In this document: one piece after another, positions 26,350 through 36,184 of the stretch
Layout: every line of letters starts with the position of its first letter
Position numbering within the stretch: the first letter of the stretch is position 1
Source: Pseudoglutamicibacter albus
GTDB taxonomy: Bacteria; Actinomycetota; Actinomycetes; Actinomycetales; Micrococcaceae
DNA: 64,000 bases
Direction of reading: 5' to 3'
Assembly (NCBI RefSeq): GCF_031458175.1
Contig: NZ_JAVDXX010000001.1
Location: 1,240,001 to 1,304,000, forward strand
Notes under the pieces: model-generated
The model's input: the letters and a program-made list of their open reading frames with translations, nothing else
What the model was told of the DNA's origin: nothing
The model's database searches: none
Translations under genes and position numbers: made by a program

Positions 26350-27105
26350 ATGTTTGAAACGCCCACCAGCCAACCCATACCGCGGATAGCTACCGTTACC
26401 GTGGTGGGTTTGCTTGCCTTGGCAGCCCTGGGTGCGTGCGGATCCCAGGAAAACCCGGCACCGGCTGAACCGACACCGACCACGTCTGCGAGTACATCGG
26501 CAAGCCCTACACCGAGCGAAGAACCCTCCGAGGAGCTCGATGCGTGGCCGAAAGACCTCACCCCCGTGAGCGCGCATACACTCAAGGACCCGGTTCTTGA
26601 ACACGCGTTCACTATCAAACAGGTTCTCGTGAACCCACAAGGGCTACCTGATCCGCCGAAAGGCACGGGATGGCTCCTGGCGCAGGTTGAGGTGACACCA
26701 GGCGAGACCACGATGAACGAACCGAGCTGTTCGTGGATCCAGGTCTCGCGCGCATCGAGCTACGTACCGGGGGTATCGCATCAGGTCATTGCGGCCTATG
26801 CTGAAGATCTCAACAAGGTCGATGCATACGAAGATTTCGATATCACCCCGTTGTCCGCGCCTGAATCTGGGGCTCCAGTCACGGGTTGGTGCTTGTATCA
26901 GGTCAAGGACCTCAACTCGAAAAAAGCTGCATCCGATAAATCTAAGAAATCTGACAAGCCTTCCACCGTGGATGGCACGCAGTTGTGGATGCATGTGCGC
27001 CGCCCTGCCATGAAGGACCCGGGGAACCAGAGCTACCCTGAATACGTCGAATCTTCCCGGATCCGTTTCCAGACACATGAATCGACAGCCGGCGCTAAAG
27101 AATAG
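26350..27105 (+). CDS. Secreted lipoprotein of unknown function
   Basis: A 251-residue protein with a lipoprotein signal peptide ending in the lipobox LGAC (cysteine near residue 30), then a Pro/Thr/Ser-rich spacer (about 32-58) and a mature domain with VLVNPQGLPDPPKGTGWLLAQVEV. Two later cysteines (CSW, GWCLY) might form a disulfide. It may belong to a DUF4352-like Ig-type group, but this is not certain. It follows lipA by 70 bp without a visible terminator. The ribosome binding site is poor. Confidence 0.65.
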   Translation: MFETPTSQPIPRIATVTVVGLLALAALGACGSQENPAPAEPTPTTSASTSASPTPSEEPSEELDAWPKDLTPVSAHTLKDPVLEHAFTIKQVLVNPQGLPDPPKGTGWLLAQVEVTPGETTMNEPSCSWIQVSRASSYVPGVSHQVIAAYAEDLNKVDAYEDFDITPLSAPESGAPVTGWCLYQVKDLNSKKAASDKSKKSDKPSTVDGTQLWMHVRRPAMKDPGNQSYPEYVESSRIRFQTHESTAGAKE

Positions 27106-27148
27106 AGCACAGTCCCGCGTTAGCTCAAGCATTACCGGCGTGACCGTC

Positions 27149-27154
27149 TAGAAT
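27149..27154 (+). promoter_or_regulatory. -10 box upstream of the DUF4191 gene
   Basis: TAGAAT ends 8 nt before the ATG at 27163 and no Shine-Dalgarno sequence is seen, so the transcript is probably leaderless. Confidence 0.5.
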
Positions 27155-27162
27155 GGTGCATT

Positions 27163-27948
27163 ATGGCCAGACTTGATCAGAACGCTCGCGAGCAGATCGC
27201 GAAGCTGCGTGAACAACAAAAAGCGGAGAAGCAGGCGCTTAAAGACGCCAAGAAGCGTGCCCGCGCTGAAAAGAAAGAATCGGGACGCGGCGGTCAGATC
27301 CGTGAAATCTTCCGGATGACCCGCGAAGCGAAGCCAGCCCTCCCGTGGATCATGCTGGCTATCGTGTTGGGTTCCGGTGCGATCGGTTTCGGTATCGGCT
27401 GGTTGCTGAAGAACTGGATCACGTTCCTGATCCTCGGCCTCGTGATTGGCCTCATGCTCGCGATGTTGTACATGTCGCGCAGCGGTGAGAAGGTCGCGTT
27501 CCAGAAGATCGAAGGCCGCCCCGGTGCCGCCGGTGCGGCGATGTCTGTTCTGCGCCGAGGATGGGTTTTGAAGGAAGAACCGGTCGCGGTCTCTCCTCGT
27601 ACCCAGGACCTCGTGTTCATGGCTATTGGCCGCCCTGGTGTTGTCCTGGTCACGGAAGGCCCTAACGGCCGGGTCCGTTCCCTCGTTGAGGGTGTTCGCC
27701 GCGACGTTGAGCGCGCGGTCCGCGGCGTTCCTGTAACGATCATCAACTCAGGCTCCGGTAAGAACCAGACTCCGTTGCCTGAGGTTTCCAAGACGATGAA
27801 GAGCCTGCCTAAATCGATCTCCCGTCAGGAAGTCCGTGCTGTTGATCAGCGGCTCTCAACCTTGCGTTTGTCCAAGCCACCTATCCCTAAAGGTATGGAC
27901 CCTAACCGTCCACCACGCATGTCCCGCCGTGCATTGCGCGGCAATTAA
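27163..27948 (+). CDS. DUF4191 membrane protein
   Basis: A 261-residue actinobacterial DUF4191 protein. A basic coiled N-terminus (1-55) precedes two adjacent membrane spans (PWIMLAIVLGSGAIGFGIGW and a second near 84-102). A soluble domain follows with VFMAIGRPGVVLVTEG and a basic C-terminus. Function unknown. It is usually found near lipA and glnA in Micrococcales, as here. Closed by a strong terminator. Confidence 0.85.
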   Translation: MARLDQNAREQIAKLREQQKAEKQALKDAKKRARAEKKESGRGGQIREIFRMTREAKPALPWIMLAIVLGSGAIGFGIGWLLKNWITFLILGLVIGLMLAMLYMSRSGEKVAFQKIEGRPGAAGAAMSVLRRGWVLKEEPVAVSPRTQDLVFMAIGRPGVVLVTEGPNGRVRSLVEGVRRDVERAVRGVPVTIINSGSGKNQTPLPEVSKTMKSLPKSISRQEVRAVDQRLSTLRLSKPPIPKGMDPNRPPRMSRRALRGN

Positions 27949-28001
27949 CGGCTAGCTCGGAAGCCAACCAGTTGGTCTCCTAGCGTGGAGTCCTGCCCTC
28001 T

Positions 28002-28050
28002 AATAAGCCGATGGCGGTGGAGTTTTCCTCTCCACCGCCATCGGCTTATT
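28002..28050. terminator. Bidirectional terminator between DUF4191 and RDD genes
   Basis: Perfect 21-bp stem (28002-28022 with 28030-28050) around a 7-nt loop. The stop codon of the convergent RDD gene (28046-28048) lies inside the stem. Confidence 0.9.
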
Positions 28051-28552
28051 TGCGGACGATGCGGCCGCGCTCCCCGCCGCGAACCACAGTGAGCACGAGG
28101 CCGCGGACGCGGTCGTGAACACCTCGCTGGTCCGCGTCCATCACCACGGCAGGGATGACCAGAAGCAGCAAGACAGTGCGGATCAGGGCGTCCAGCGGCG
28201 AGATTGGGGTGCCGTCGAGGCGCTGGACCTGCATGCCTAGAATCCAGTGGCCTATGGTGCGCCCAAAGATCGTGAGCATGACCAACGTCATGACCACGAA
28301 CACCACAAGGTTCAGCCACGGCAGCTGGTCGCGGCTGATGAGCCAAGACACGCCCATCGCAAGCCCCCAGTCGATCAACAAAGCCAGGATGCGTGGGCCC
28401 ATGCGCCCTACCGCGCCAGGGCCAGATTCTGGGCGGCCAAGCCCCGCACCGGGATATTCGCTGTTATGGGTTTGTGGGGGTCCACTAATCCACGAACCGA
28501 TATCGGCTCGCGTGACGCGGGTCTCGCGTTCATTCTCAGGTTTCTTGGCCAT
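28046..28552 (-). CDS. RDD family membrane protein
   Basis: About 168 residues. The Arg-Asp-Asp-type first span reads GPRILALLIDWGLAMGVSWL (near 53-72); the family's Asp is kept. A second span (LVVFVVMTLVMLTIFG), a conserved TIGHWILGMQVQRLDG and a third span follow. RDD proteins are small polytopic proteins, some linked to ion/proton exchange; the role here is unknown. The ATG at 28552 has GAGG four bases upstream and a TAGAAT box 7 nt upstream; an earlier in-frame start at 28579 is less likely. Confidence 0.82.
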   Translation of the reverse strand: MAKKPENERETRVTRADIGSWISGPPQTHNSEYPGAGLGRPESGPGAVGRMGPRILALLIDWGLAMGVSWLISRDQLPWLNLVVFVVMTLVMLTIFGRTIGHWILGMQVQRLDGTPISPLDALIRTVLLLLVIPAVVMDADQRGVHDRVRGLVLTVVRGGERGRIVRK

Positions 28553-28559
28553 AGGCCTC

Positions 28560-28565
28560 ATTCTA
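28560..28565 (-). promoter_or_regulatory. -10 box of the RDD gene
   Basis: On the minus strand TAGAAT ends 7 nt before the ATG at 28552, suggesting an almost leaderless message. Confidence 0.45.
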
Positions 28566-28752
28566 CGTGGCGAGCCCACCGCCCACTGCGCCTAACCGCC
28601 CTGGCTTCTGCATGGGTGAAAACCTGTTCATCTCACAAAACCAAGCCCCCGCCCCGGCAAAACCACCAAGGCGAACGAGTTATTGACTAAACTGGGATGT
28701 GAGGACCGCTCATTCTCAACGGACCACACACCATGCCTAGGAGGCTACAGAC

Positions 28753-30177
28753 GTGTTCACGTCAACCGAAGAAGTACTGACCTTCATCGAACAAGAGGAG
28801 GTGCAGTTCGTCGACATTCGGTTTACAGACCTGCCTGGCATGCAGCACCACTTCAACGTGCCGGCCTCGACGGTTGACGAAGACTTCTTCGTCAACGGCC
28901 AGCTGTTCGATGCGTCCTCGATCCGCGGTTTCGAAGGGATCGCGAACTCGGACATGCAGCTGATCCCGGACATCAAGACCGCGTTCGTTGACCCGTTCCG
29001 TGCGGCGAAGACCCTCGTCATGACCTTCTCGGTGGTCAATCCACGCACGGGCGAGCCGTACGGCCGTGACCCACGCGGCGTCGCGGAACGGGCTGAAGCC
29101 TACCTCGCATCGACCGGTATCGCTGACACCGCCTTCTTCGCATCCGAAGCCGAATTCTTCATCTTCGATGACGTCACCTACTCGACTGAACCGCACAACA
29201 CCGGGTTCAGCGTCGACTCCGTAGAAGCTGCTTGGAACACCTCCGCTTTGGAAGAGGGCGGAAACCTTGGCCACAAGATGCGCACCAAGGGCGGCTACTT
29301 CCCGGTCTCCCCTAACGATAAGCAAGCTGACCTGCGGGATGACATCTCGCTCAAGCTCACCGATGTGGGTCTCAAGGTTGAGCGTGCACACCACGAAGTC
29401 GGTGCGGCAGGCCAAGCAGAGATCAACTACGAGTTCAACACGCTCGTGCATGCGGCAGATGACCTCATGAAGTTCAAATACGTGGTCAAAAACGTCGCTC
29501 AAGAGTGGGGTAAGACCGCAACGTTCATGCCGAAGCCGCTACAGAACGACAACGGTTCCGGCATGCACTGCCACCAGTCCCTCTGGAGTGACGGCAAGCC
29601 GCTGTTCTACGATGAGCTCGGCTACGCGAACCTCTCCGACACGGCCCGCTGGTACATCGGCGGCCTGCTACACCACGCATCGGCGGTCATGGCGTTCACG
29701 AACCCGACCGTGAACTCCTACCGACGCCTCGTCAAAGGCTTCGAAGCGCCAGTGAACATGGTGTACTCGCAAGGCAACCGCTCCGCCGGTATCCGCATCC
29801 CGATCACCGGATCCAACCCGAAGGCCAAGCGCCTCGAGTTCCGTGCACCGGATGCCTCCTCCAACCCATACCTCGCTTTCGCGGCCCAGCTCATGGCGGG
29901 CTTGGACGGTATCCGTAACCGCATCGAACCGGCAGACCCGATCGATAAGGACCTCTACGAGCTCCCACCAGAGGAAGCCGCAGACATCCAGAAGGCACCA
30001 GAGACCCTCTCCGAGGCGCTCGAAGCGTTGCGTGAAGACCACGAATTCCTGCTCGCAGGCGACGTCTTCACCGAAGACCTCATCGAAACCTGGATCGAGG
30101 ATAAATACGAAAACGAAGTACGCCCTATGATGGCTGCCATCACGGCGCTGGAATACGAGCTCTACTACTCGCTCTAA
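28753..30177 (+). CDS. glnA: Glutamine synthetase type I-beta, adenylylatable
   Basis: The 474-residue main glutamine synthetase, joining ammonia to glutamate with ATP. Active-site segments: [30 protein letters not shown] and [15 protein letters not shown]. The adenylylation loop [10 protein letters not shown] has its tyrosine near residue 402, the GlnE target. GTG start with AGGAGG 9 nt upstream. A 173-bp upstream gap holds TAAACT near 28684 as a weak -10, with no recognisable GlnR or AmtR site. Closed by the hairpin at 30187-30226. Confidence 0.97.
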   Translation: MFTSTEEVLTFIEQEEVQFVDIRFTDLPGMQHHFNVPASTVDEDFFVNGQLFDASSIRGFEGIANSDMQLIPDIKTAFVDPFRAAKTLVMTFSVVNPRTGEPYGRDPRGVAERAEAYLASTGIADTAFFASEAEFFIFDDVTYSTEPHNTGFSVDSVEAAWNTSALEEGGNLGHKMRTKGGYFPVSPNDKQADLRDDISLKLTDVGLKVERAHHEVGAAGQAEINYEFNTLVHAADDLMKFKYVVKNVAQEWGKTATFMPKPLQNDNGSGMHCHQSLWSDGKPLFYDELGYANLSDTARWYIGGLLHHASAVMAFTNPTVNSYRRLVKGFEAPVNMVYSQGNRSAGIRIPITGSNPKAKRLEFRAPDASSNPYLAFAAQLMAGLDGIRNRIEPADPIDKDLYELPPEEAADIQKAPETLSEALEALREDHEFLLAGDVFTEDLIETWIEDKYENEVRPMMAAITALEYELYYSL

Positions 30178-30186
30178 ACCAGGCAT

Positions 30187-30226
30187 GTTGAGGGGCTAGG
30201 AACCATGTGGTTCCTAGCCCCTCAAC
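30187..30226. terminator. Terminator after glnA1
   Basis: Perfect 19-bp inverted repeat (30187-30205 with 30208-30226), effectively a hairpin with a tiny loop, between the convergent glnA1 and glnE genes. Confidence 0.88.
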
Positions 30227-30278
30227 AGTTAACCGCTGTGCTCGGCGCTGCTCGCCGCGGCGCTGTTTACCATGGCTT

Positions 30279-33200
30279 TCACCGTGGCTGTTCGCCGTAG
30301 AACAGCTCCTCGAAGACTTGCCGGGCCCGCCGCGCAACACGTAGCCACGCTTCTTCCAGTTCAGGCCCGGCGTCTTTGCCCCAGCCGATCCACGTCGCTA
30401 CTGCAGAGATCTCCGAGCGGCTCGAGGGGAAAGAGTCCGAGGCCCGGCCCGTGCATGCCATGTTGGCAGCACGCACGTCAGTCGCTAACTTCCAGGCGGT
30501 CTCGAGGCTCTCGGCGTCCTCTTGGCTGATGAGCCCGGCCTGATGGCCTGCACGCAACGCCTCCAACGTGTTCGTGGTCTGTAAGCCCGGGTAGCGTTTA
30601 GCGAAACGTAGCTGCATCGACTGAACCAGCCACTCGACATCGCTCAAACCGCCTGGCCCCAACTTCACGTGCCGGCGTGGATTCACTCCGCGCGGCAACC
30701 GCTCTCCCTCAACACGTGCTTTGACTCGCCGGATCTCCTGGAGTTCCTTTTCTGAGAGGCCGTGCTGATACCGCACCGGGTCGATCAGTTCAACGAACTT
30801 AGCTCCAACTTCCTCATCGCCTGCGAACGGGCGGGCACGCAACAAAGCCTGCCGTTCCCAGGTTTCTGCCCACTTCTCGTAATAGTCGGCATAGGAGTCC
30901 AGCGAGCGCACGAGCGGACCGTTTTTACCTTCAGGGCGTAGATCGACGTCGATCTTCAGCCGGTGCTCTGCCAGGATCGGTGGCGTCAACGAACCCGAAA
31001 GCAGATGCCCCAAAGCTGAAGCCATACGGTTGGCCTGTTGTTTAGCCGCCTCAGGGTCACCCCCCTCGACAGGCTCGTACACGTACATCGCATCCAGGTC
31101 AGAGCCGTAACCGATCTCCGCGCCACCTTGCCGGCCCATCGCAATCACTGCGAACTGAGCGAGTTCGCCATGCTCGGCTACCTCTTGCCGCCGAGCAACA
31201 TGCCAAGCCCCCATCACGGCGGCCTGATCCACGTTTGACAGCGCCCTGCCTAATTCTTCAACGTCGATCAGCCCAGAACCGTGAGCCAAAGCAACACGCA
31301 ACAACTCCCGCCGCCGCGCAGTCCTCACCAACTGCATACCGCCATCGGCGGCGTCCTCATGCCTATCCAGCTTGGCTGAAACCTGCTTCCACAACCGCTC
31401 CCAGCTACGCGGTTGCAAATCAGAGTCGTTGCCGAGCCACGCGGTCGCCTCCGGCGATACCTCCAACAGATCCACAACCATCCGCGACGTCGACAAGATG
31501 CGGCACAACCGTTCCGCACCCGCCGGGGAGTCACGCAGCATAGACATGAACCACGGGGTTGAGCCCAACGCGTCAGAAAGCCGCCGGAAACCAAGCAGGC
31601 CGGCATCCGGGCTCACGCCATCGGCAAACCATTCCAACATGACCGGCAGCAAGTGCCGTTGCAGTGCTGCGGTACGCGAGATCCCGCCGGTCAGCGCTTC
31701 GATGTGGCGCATCGCTTGCTTCGGATCCGCATAGCCCAAAACCTTCAGACGCGCTTGAGCGGCCCCCGGGGTGAGCCGCACTTCATCATCCTGTAGGCCG
31801 GCGGCTGCGGCCAGCAACGGCCTGAAGAAAATCTTCTGATGCAGGCCACGGACACGTGCTTTGATCTTCCGCCACGCCGTCAGCATGTTCTCGGCAGTCA
31901 CAACCTGCCGCTCATCAGGCGAGGCGACACCGCGGGCGAGCGCCCTCTGCTCGGCCTCCGATTTCGGCATCGCGTGTGTACGCCGCAACCGAACCAGCTG
32001 AATCCGGTGCTCCAAGCTACGCAAATACCTGTAGTCCGCGCTGAACTGGCGGGCATCATCGCGCGAGATATAGGCAGCGCTTGCTAACGCATCGAGCGCC
32101 TCCAACGTGCCACGCACCCGTAACCCCTCGTCCACGCGGCCATGCACAAGCTGCAGCAGCTGCACCGTGAACTCGACGTCACGCAGCCCGCCCGGTCCGA
32201 GCTTGATCTGCCTCTCAACCTCGGCTTGCGGAATGTTATCTGTGACTCGCTGGCGCATCTTCTGCACTGCTTCAACAAAGCCGTCGCGGCGAGAGGCTTC
32301 CCACACCATCGGCCAGATCGCCTCGATGTACTCGTCTCCGAGCGCGGTATCGCCTGCAATCGGCCGGGCTTTCAGCAGCGCCTGGAACTCCCAGTGCTCC
32401 GCCCAGCGCTTGTAGTAGTTCAGGTGCGAGGCCAGCGTGCGTGACATCGCGCCGTCTTGACCCTCAGGCCGAAGGTTGGCATCCAGCTCCCATAACGCAG
32501 GTTCCTTGCCGGTGGAACCCACGATGTGTCCCATCGCCTTCGTGAGGTTAGCCGCGATGTCCTCGGCGCGTTCAACGGCCTGCGTCTCAGCGCCTTCCTT
32601 TACCGAATGCACATAGATGACATCAACGTCAGAGACGTAGTTCAATTCTCTCGCGCCGCATTTACCCATCCCGATCACGGCCAACCGCACCTGGGTCACA
32701 TCGGTGTCCGGATACGTGTCAGCCACGTGCCGGTAGGCGATCGCAAGCGCCCCGTCAACGGCCGCGGCCGCGAGGTCTGCAAGTTCAGCCGCAACCATCC
32801 GCACCGACTCTGCGGCGTCATCGGCGCACACGTCTTTCATCGCGGTGTCCAGAAGCTCCGCTCGATACGCCACGCGCAGTGCTGCGACGGTGGCGTCGTC
32901 GGCTACAGCGGCGATCGGAACATCGGATTGCGGGTCAGCGCCGACGGCGGTGAGCATCTTGGCGCGCAACCCACTGGGATCCGATGGCTCGTATTCACTT
33001 GGCCGGGCAATACTGAACGCTTCGGCTTGGTCGGGGTGGCGCAGCACGAAGTCGATGAGTGCCTCTGAGGCGCCAGCGAGCATGAACAGAGGCTGATTCC
33101 GTTGCGGATCTTCCACTGTCTCTGCCAGCGAGGGCACCCGCTCAAGTAACCGGATCACGTTCAGCAAGGCCATGTCCGGGTCAGCGGTAGCCCGTAGCGC

Positions 33201-33416
33201 TTCAAGCACCCTCACGTGATCGATATTCGTGAGCTCTTTAGACCTCAACAGTGCCCGCGCACGCTTCGAATCGTTGAATCCGGCGGCGCGAACCGCGCGG
33301 TCAATGGTAGAAGAGTCAATGCCGGGAGAGTCAACGGTCGACGAGCCAATCGCGGGAGAGGCAACGCTGGATGCCTCGACGGTGGATGGATGTTTATCCT
33401 CTTGTGGATGGGTCAT
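30279..33416 (-). CDS. glnE: Bifunctional glutamine synthetase adenylyltransferase/adenylyl-removing enzyme
   Basis: A 1045-residue enzyme that adds or removes AMP on the GlnA1 tyrosine according to nitrogen status. It has two nucleotidyltransferase domains: GMGKCGARELNYVSDVDV near residue 246 and GRQGGAEIGYGSDLDAMY near 763. Each is followed by a GlnD-PII UTase-type helical region (LGPGGLRDVEFTVQLLQL; LGPGGLSDVEWLVQSMQL). The first ~40 residues are a Ser/Asp/Thr-rich tail with 10-residue repeats. It lies 8 nt downstream of glnA2, forming a glnA2-glnE operon. Confidence 0.96.
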   Translation of the reverse strand: MTHPQEDKHPSTVEASSVASPAIGSSTVDSPGIDSSTIDRAVRAAGFNDSKRARALLRSKELTNIDHVRVLEALRATADPDMALLNVIRLLERVPSLAETVEDPQRNQPLFMLAGASEALIDFVLRHPDQAEAFSIARPSEYEPSDPSGLRAKMLTAVGADPQSDVPIAAVADDATVAALRVAYRAELLDTAMKDVCADDAAESVRMVAAELADLAAAAVDGALAIAYRHVADTYPDTDVTQVRLAVIGMGKCGARELNYVSDVDVIYVHSVKEGAETQAVERAEDIAANLTKAMGHIVGSTGKEPALWELDANLRPEGQDGAMSRTLASHLNYYKRWAEHWEFQALLKARPIAGDTALGDEYIEAIWPMVWEASRRDGFVEAVQKMRQRVTDNIPQAEVERQIKLGPGGLRDVEFTVQLLQLVHGRVDEGLRVRGTLEALDALASAAYISRDDARQFSADYRYLRSLEHRIQLVRLRRTHAMPKSEAEQRALARGVASPDERQVVTAENMLTAWRKIKARVRGLHQKIFFRPLLAAAAGLQDDEVRLTPGAAQARLKVLGYADPKQAMRHIEALTGGISRTAALQRHLLPVMLEWFADGVSPDAGLLGFRRLSDALGSTPWFMSMLRDSPAGAERLCRILSTSRMVVDLLEVSPEATAWLGNDSDLQPRSWERLWKQVSAKLDRHEDAADGGMQLVRTARRRELLRVALAHGSGLIDVEELGRALSNVDQAAVMGAWHVARRQEVAEHGELAQFAVIAMGRQGGAEIGYGSDLDAMYVYEPVEGGDPEAAKQQANRMASALGHLLSGSLTPPILAEHRLKIDVDLRPEGKNGPLVRSLDSYADYYEKWAETWERQALLRARPFAGDEEVGAKFVELIDPVRYQHGLSEKELQEIRRVKARVEGERLPRGVNPRRHVKLGPGGLSDVEWLVQSMQLRFAKRYPGLQTTNTLEALRAGHQAGLISQEDAESLETAWKLATDVRAANMACTGRASDSFPSSRSEISAVATWIGWGKDAGPELEEAWLRVARRARQVFEELFYGEQPR
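33300..33389 (-). repeat. 30-bp tandem repeat in the glnE 5' end
   Basis: Three units at 33300-33329, 33330-33359 and 33360-33389; the first two agree at most positions and the third is more diverged. They encode decads such as SPGIDSSTID and SPAIGSSTVD in the non-conserved N-terminus. Confidence 0.75.
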
Positions 33417-33424
33417 GGATTCTT

Positions 33425-34765
33425 CTACAGCATCCCCAAGTAACGGCGCAGTTCAAACGGGGAAATGTCTTGGCGGTATTCGTCCCATTCGGCTCGTTTA
33501 TTGCGCAGCAGCGCATCGAAAACCCACTCGCCCAGGATGTCAGCAACCAGCTCGGAATTCTCCATCACGTGGATCGCTTCATGCAGCGTGGAGGGCAACG
33601 GATCCAAGCCAAGCACGCGGCGTTCTCGGCTTGTGAGCGAGAAAATGTCTTCCTCGGTTGGGTCGCCGAGGTCGTATCGATCGCGGATACCTTTGAGTCC
33701 AGCACCCAGGATGCATGCGTAGGCCAGATACGGGTTCGCGGCCGAATCGATGCCGCGGTACTCGACGCGGGCGGATTGGCCCTTGTCTGGCTTATACAGC
33801 GGGACGCGCACGAGGGCGGAGCGGTTGTTGTGGCCCCACGAGATGTGGCTTGGCGCTTCTCCCCCGCCCCACAAGCGTTTATAGGAGTTCACAAACTGGT
33901 TGGTGACCGCAGTGAATTCCGGCGCGTGAGTTAATACGCCGGCGATGAACTGGCGTGCCGTGGTGGAGAGTTGATATTCCCGGCCACCTTCAAAGAATGC
34001 GTTACGTTCACCCTCAAACAACGAAAAATGGGTGTGCATACCGGAACCGGGGTGTTGTGAGAACGGTTTAGGCATGAACGTCGCATAGATACCTTGCAGT
34101 AGCGCGACTTCTTTAATGATGGTGCGGAAGGTCATGAGGTTATCCGCGGTGGTCAGCACATCGGTGTAGCGCAGGTCGATCTCGTTTTGTCCCGGCCCCG
34201 ATTCGTGGTGGGAGAACTCAACGGAAATACCGACTTCTTCGAGCGTGGTCACGGCCTTGCGGCGGAAGTCTTGTGCGATGCCGCCGGCAACGTGGTCGAA
34301 GTAGCTCGCCGAATCGACCGGTTGAGGATGCCCGTTGGCGTCCATCTCATCGCTGCGCAGCAGGTAGAACTCGACTTCCGGATGCGTATAGCACGTGAAC
34401 CCCATGTCTGCGGCCTCTTCAACCTGTCGCTTCAAGACGTGGCGCGGATCCGCCAACGATGGCTCGCCATCGGGGGTCAAGATGTCACAGAACATGCGGG
34501 AGGTCGGCTCGATGTTGCCTCTCCACGGCAACAATTGAAACGTTGTAGCGTCCGGTTGCAGGAGCATATCGGACTCAAAAATCCGGGAAAGCCCTTCGAT
34601 CGAAGAACCGTCGAAACCCAGCCCTTCACGAAACGCGCCTTCGACCTCCGCTGGGGCGAGCGCTACAGATTTAAGCGAGCCCACAACGTCGGTAAACCAC
34701 AACCTGACGAATCGGACATCGCGCTCCTCAATGGTTCTGAGGACGAAGTCTTGCTGACGGTTCAC
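33425..34765 (-). CDS. glnA2: Glutamine synthetase type I, GlnA2-like, without the adenylylation tyrosine
   Basis: A 446-residue glutamine-synthetase-family protein. It keeps the active-site segments HPEVEFYLLRSDE, NEIDLRYTDVLT, GSGMHTHFSLFEG and NNRSALVRVP. At the adenylylation loop it reads EEDIFSLTSRE, with Phe near residue 375 in place of Tyr, so GlnE should not modify it. GlnA2-type enzymes of actinobacteria are thought to be secondary glutamine synthetases or D-Glu/isoglutamine enzymes; some related paralogues are polyamine glutamylases. ATG or equivalent start at 34765; coupled to glnE. Confidence 0.9.
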   Translation of the reverse strand: MNRQQDFVLRTIEERDVRFVRLWFTDVVGSLKSVALAPAEVEGAFREGLGFDGSSIEGLSRIFESDMLLQPDATTFQLLPWRGNIEPTSRMFCDILTPDGEPSLADPRHVLKRQVEEAADMGFTCYTHPEVEFYLLRSDEMDANGHPQPVDSASYFDHVAGGIAQDFRRKAVTTLEEVGISVEFSHHESGPGQNEIDLRYTDVLTTADNLMTFRTIIKEVALLQGIYATFMPKPFSQHPGSGMHTHFSLFEGERNAFFEGGREYQLSTTARQFIAGVLTHAPEFTAVTNQFVNSYKRLWGGGEAPSHISWGHNNRSALVRVPLYKPDKGQSARVEYRGIDSAANPYLAYACILGAGLKGIRDRYDLGDPTEEDIFSLTSRERRVLGLDPLPSTLHEAIHVMENSELVADILGEWVFDALLRNKRAEWDEYRQDISPFELRRYLGML

Positions 34766-34868
34766 TCAATGCTCCTTCATTGCATGCCTGCTGCCGTGGC
34801 TGGCTTTCTAGGGTCTTCCCGGGCTTCGCGGACCTAGCGGGCTATTTCGCGGGTCTGGCTCCCCATTA

Positions 34869-35051
34869 CTAGTCTTCGTCTTCTTCGTCCCATTCGCGAG
34901 TGCGTTCTGCCGCGATCTCGTAGGCGCGTGATGCTTCTTCCGCGCTACGGTAGGGGCCCATCCGCTGGGACCCGATGGACTGCGGGCCTTTCTCCACCTC
35001 ACCGGTTGAGGTGTTGAACCAGTATTCGCCTTCCGGTGCGTTCTGTGTCAT
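34869..35051 (-). CDS. Small SPOR-like conserved protein
   Basis: A 60-residue acidic protein: EYWFNTSTGEVEKGPQS, then GPYRSAEEASRAYEIAAER and an acidic tail. This form is common in actinobacteria and often annotated as SPOR-domain-containing; function unknown. Ribosome site AAGGGGAAG precedes the ATG. It is divergent from map and lies upstream of glnA2 on the same strand, separated by 103 bp. Confidence 0.78.
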   Translation of the reverse strand: MTQNAPEGEYWFNTSTGEVEKGPQSIGSQRMGPYRSAEEASRAYEIAAERTREWDEEDED

Positions 35052-35174
35052 GATCTTCCCCTTCTCTTATGAGCCGCGCGGCCCCTTCCGGGACCACTTC
35101 ACCGCAACATGGTTGATGCCGCGGCCTTGACCTTCCCTCTTCACATTACGCGGTTCTGCCCCACAGGTGGGTCC

Positions 35175-35180
35175 TAAACT
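35175..35180 (+). promoter_or_regulatory. -10 box of a likely leaderless map transcript
   Basis: TAAACT ends exactly 6 nt before the ATG at 35187 and there is no ribosome binding site in between. Confidence 0.55.
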
Positions 35181-35186
35181 GGTGAC

Positions 35187-36104
35187 ATGACTGATTCTTC
35201 TGCTGCACCGTCTTCGTCCGCTTCCTCCTCGCGCGCAACCGCGCCCATCGGGAATCTGACGAAAGGCCGGGTTTCTGCGCTCCGAAAGGTCCCAGGGAAC
35301 ATTCAGCGCCCTCCCTACGTGGGTAAGCCGGGGCCTGAAACCTGGGACGGCGGAGATGTTTATTCCCCGGAGGAAGTCGAACGGATTCGCGCGGCGGGCC
35401 GTATTGCCGCTGATGCCCTGCAACTGATCGGTGAGACGGTCAAGCCTGGCATGACCACGGATGAGGTCGATGCGATCGGTCACGAGTTCCTCATCAAGAA
35501 CGGCGCGTACCCTTCAACGCTTGAATATCAGGGCTTCCCTAAGTCCACGTGCACCTCGCTCAACGAGGTTATTTGTCACGGCATCCCTGATGACACGGTC
35601 ATCCAGGACGGTGACATCATCAACGTGGACATCACCGCATATAAAGACGGCATGCACGGCGACACCAACGCGACATTCCTTGTGGGAGATGTGGATCAGG
35701 AATCCCGCGACCTCGTTGAGCGCACACGCGAGGCCATGATGCGCGGTATTCGCGCGGTCAAGCCGGGGCGCCAGATCAATGTGATCGGCCGGACCATCGA
35801 GGTCTATGCCAAGCGGTTCGGGTTAGCTGTGATCCGGGACTTCACCGGCCACGGTGTAGGTGGCGCGTTCCACTCCGGACTGATTGTTCCGCATTACGAT
35901 GCCGCACCCGCTTATGACACGGAGATGGTGCCTGGCATGGTTATCACGATCGAGCCGATGCTGGCGCTCGGTACGCACCGCTGGCAACAATGGGATGACG
36001 GCTGGACCGTGGTGACAGCCGACCGTAAACGCACAGCCCAGTTTGAACACACGCTGGTTGTTACCGAAGACGGCGCCGATATCCTCACGCTACCGACGCC
36101 GTAG
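35187..36104 (+). CDS. map: Methionine aminopeptidase, type I
   Basis: A 305-residue metalloprotease that removes the initiator methionine. Metal ligands and neighbours are visible in [19 protein letters not shown], the catalytic-histidine segment [11 protein letters not shown] and [12 protein letters not shown]. An N-terminal extension of about 45 residues (Ser/Ala-rich, then [20 protein letters not shown]) is of the kind seen in one of the two actinobacterial MAPs (MapB-like). Transcript is probably leaderless. Confidence 0.95.
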   Translation: MTDSSAAPSSSASSSRATAPIGNLTKGRVSALRKVPGNIQRPPYVGKPGPETWDGGDVYSPEEVERIRAAGRIAADALQLIGETVKPGMTTDEVDAIGHEFLIKNGAYPSTLEYQGFPKSTCTSLNEVICHGIPDDTVIQDGDIINVDITAYKDGMHGDTNATFLVGDVDQESRDLVERTREAMMRGIRAVKPGRQINVIGRTIEVYAKRFGLAVIRDFTGHGVGGAFHSGLIVPHYDAAPAYDTEMVPGMVITIEPMLALGTHRWQQWDDGWTVVTADRKRTAQFEHTLVVTEDGADILTLPTP

Positions 36105-36140
36105 TTCGGCCGTGTTTTAGGGAGCCGTGTTTTAAGAGAG

Positions 36141-36180
36141 CCGGCGGCGGTTCGGGCTTCCCCTCCCGAACCACCGCCGG
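36141..36180. terminator. Terminator between map and nrdR
   Basis: A 16-bp stem with one mismatch (36141-36156 with 36165-36180) around an 8-nt loop lies between these convergent genes, 4 nt before the nrdR stop. Confidence 0.85.
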
Positions 36181-36184
36181 AGAT

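Noticed and set aside
28580-28752. GlnR or AmtR site, or a glutamine riboswitch, upstream of glnA1
   Set aside because: No match to the consensus half-sites and no conserved glnA-type aptamer fold was recognised in this 173-bp stretch.
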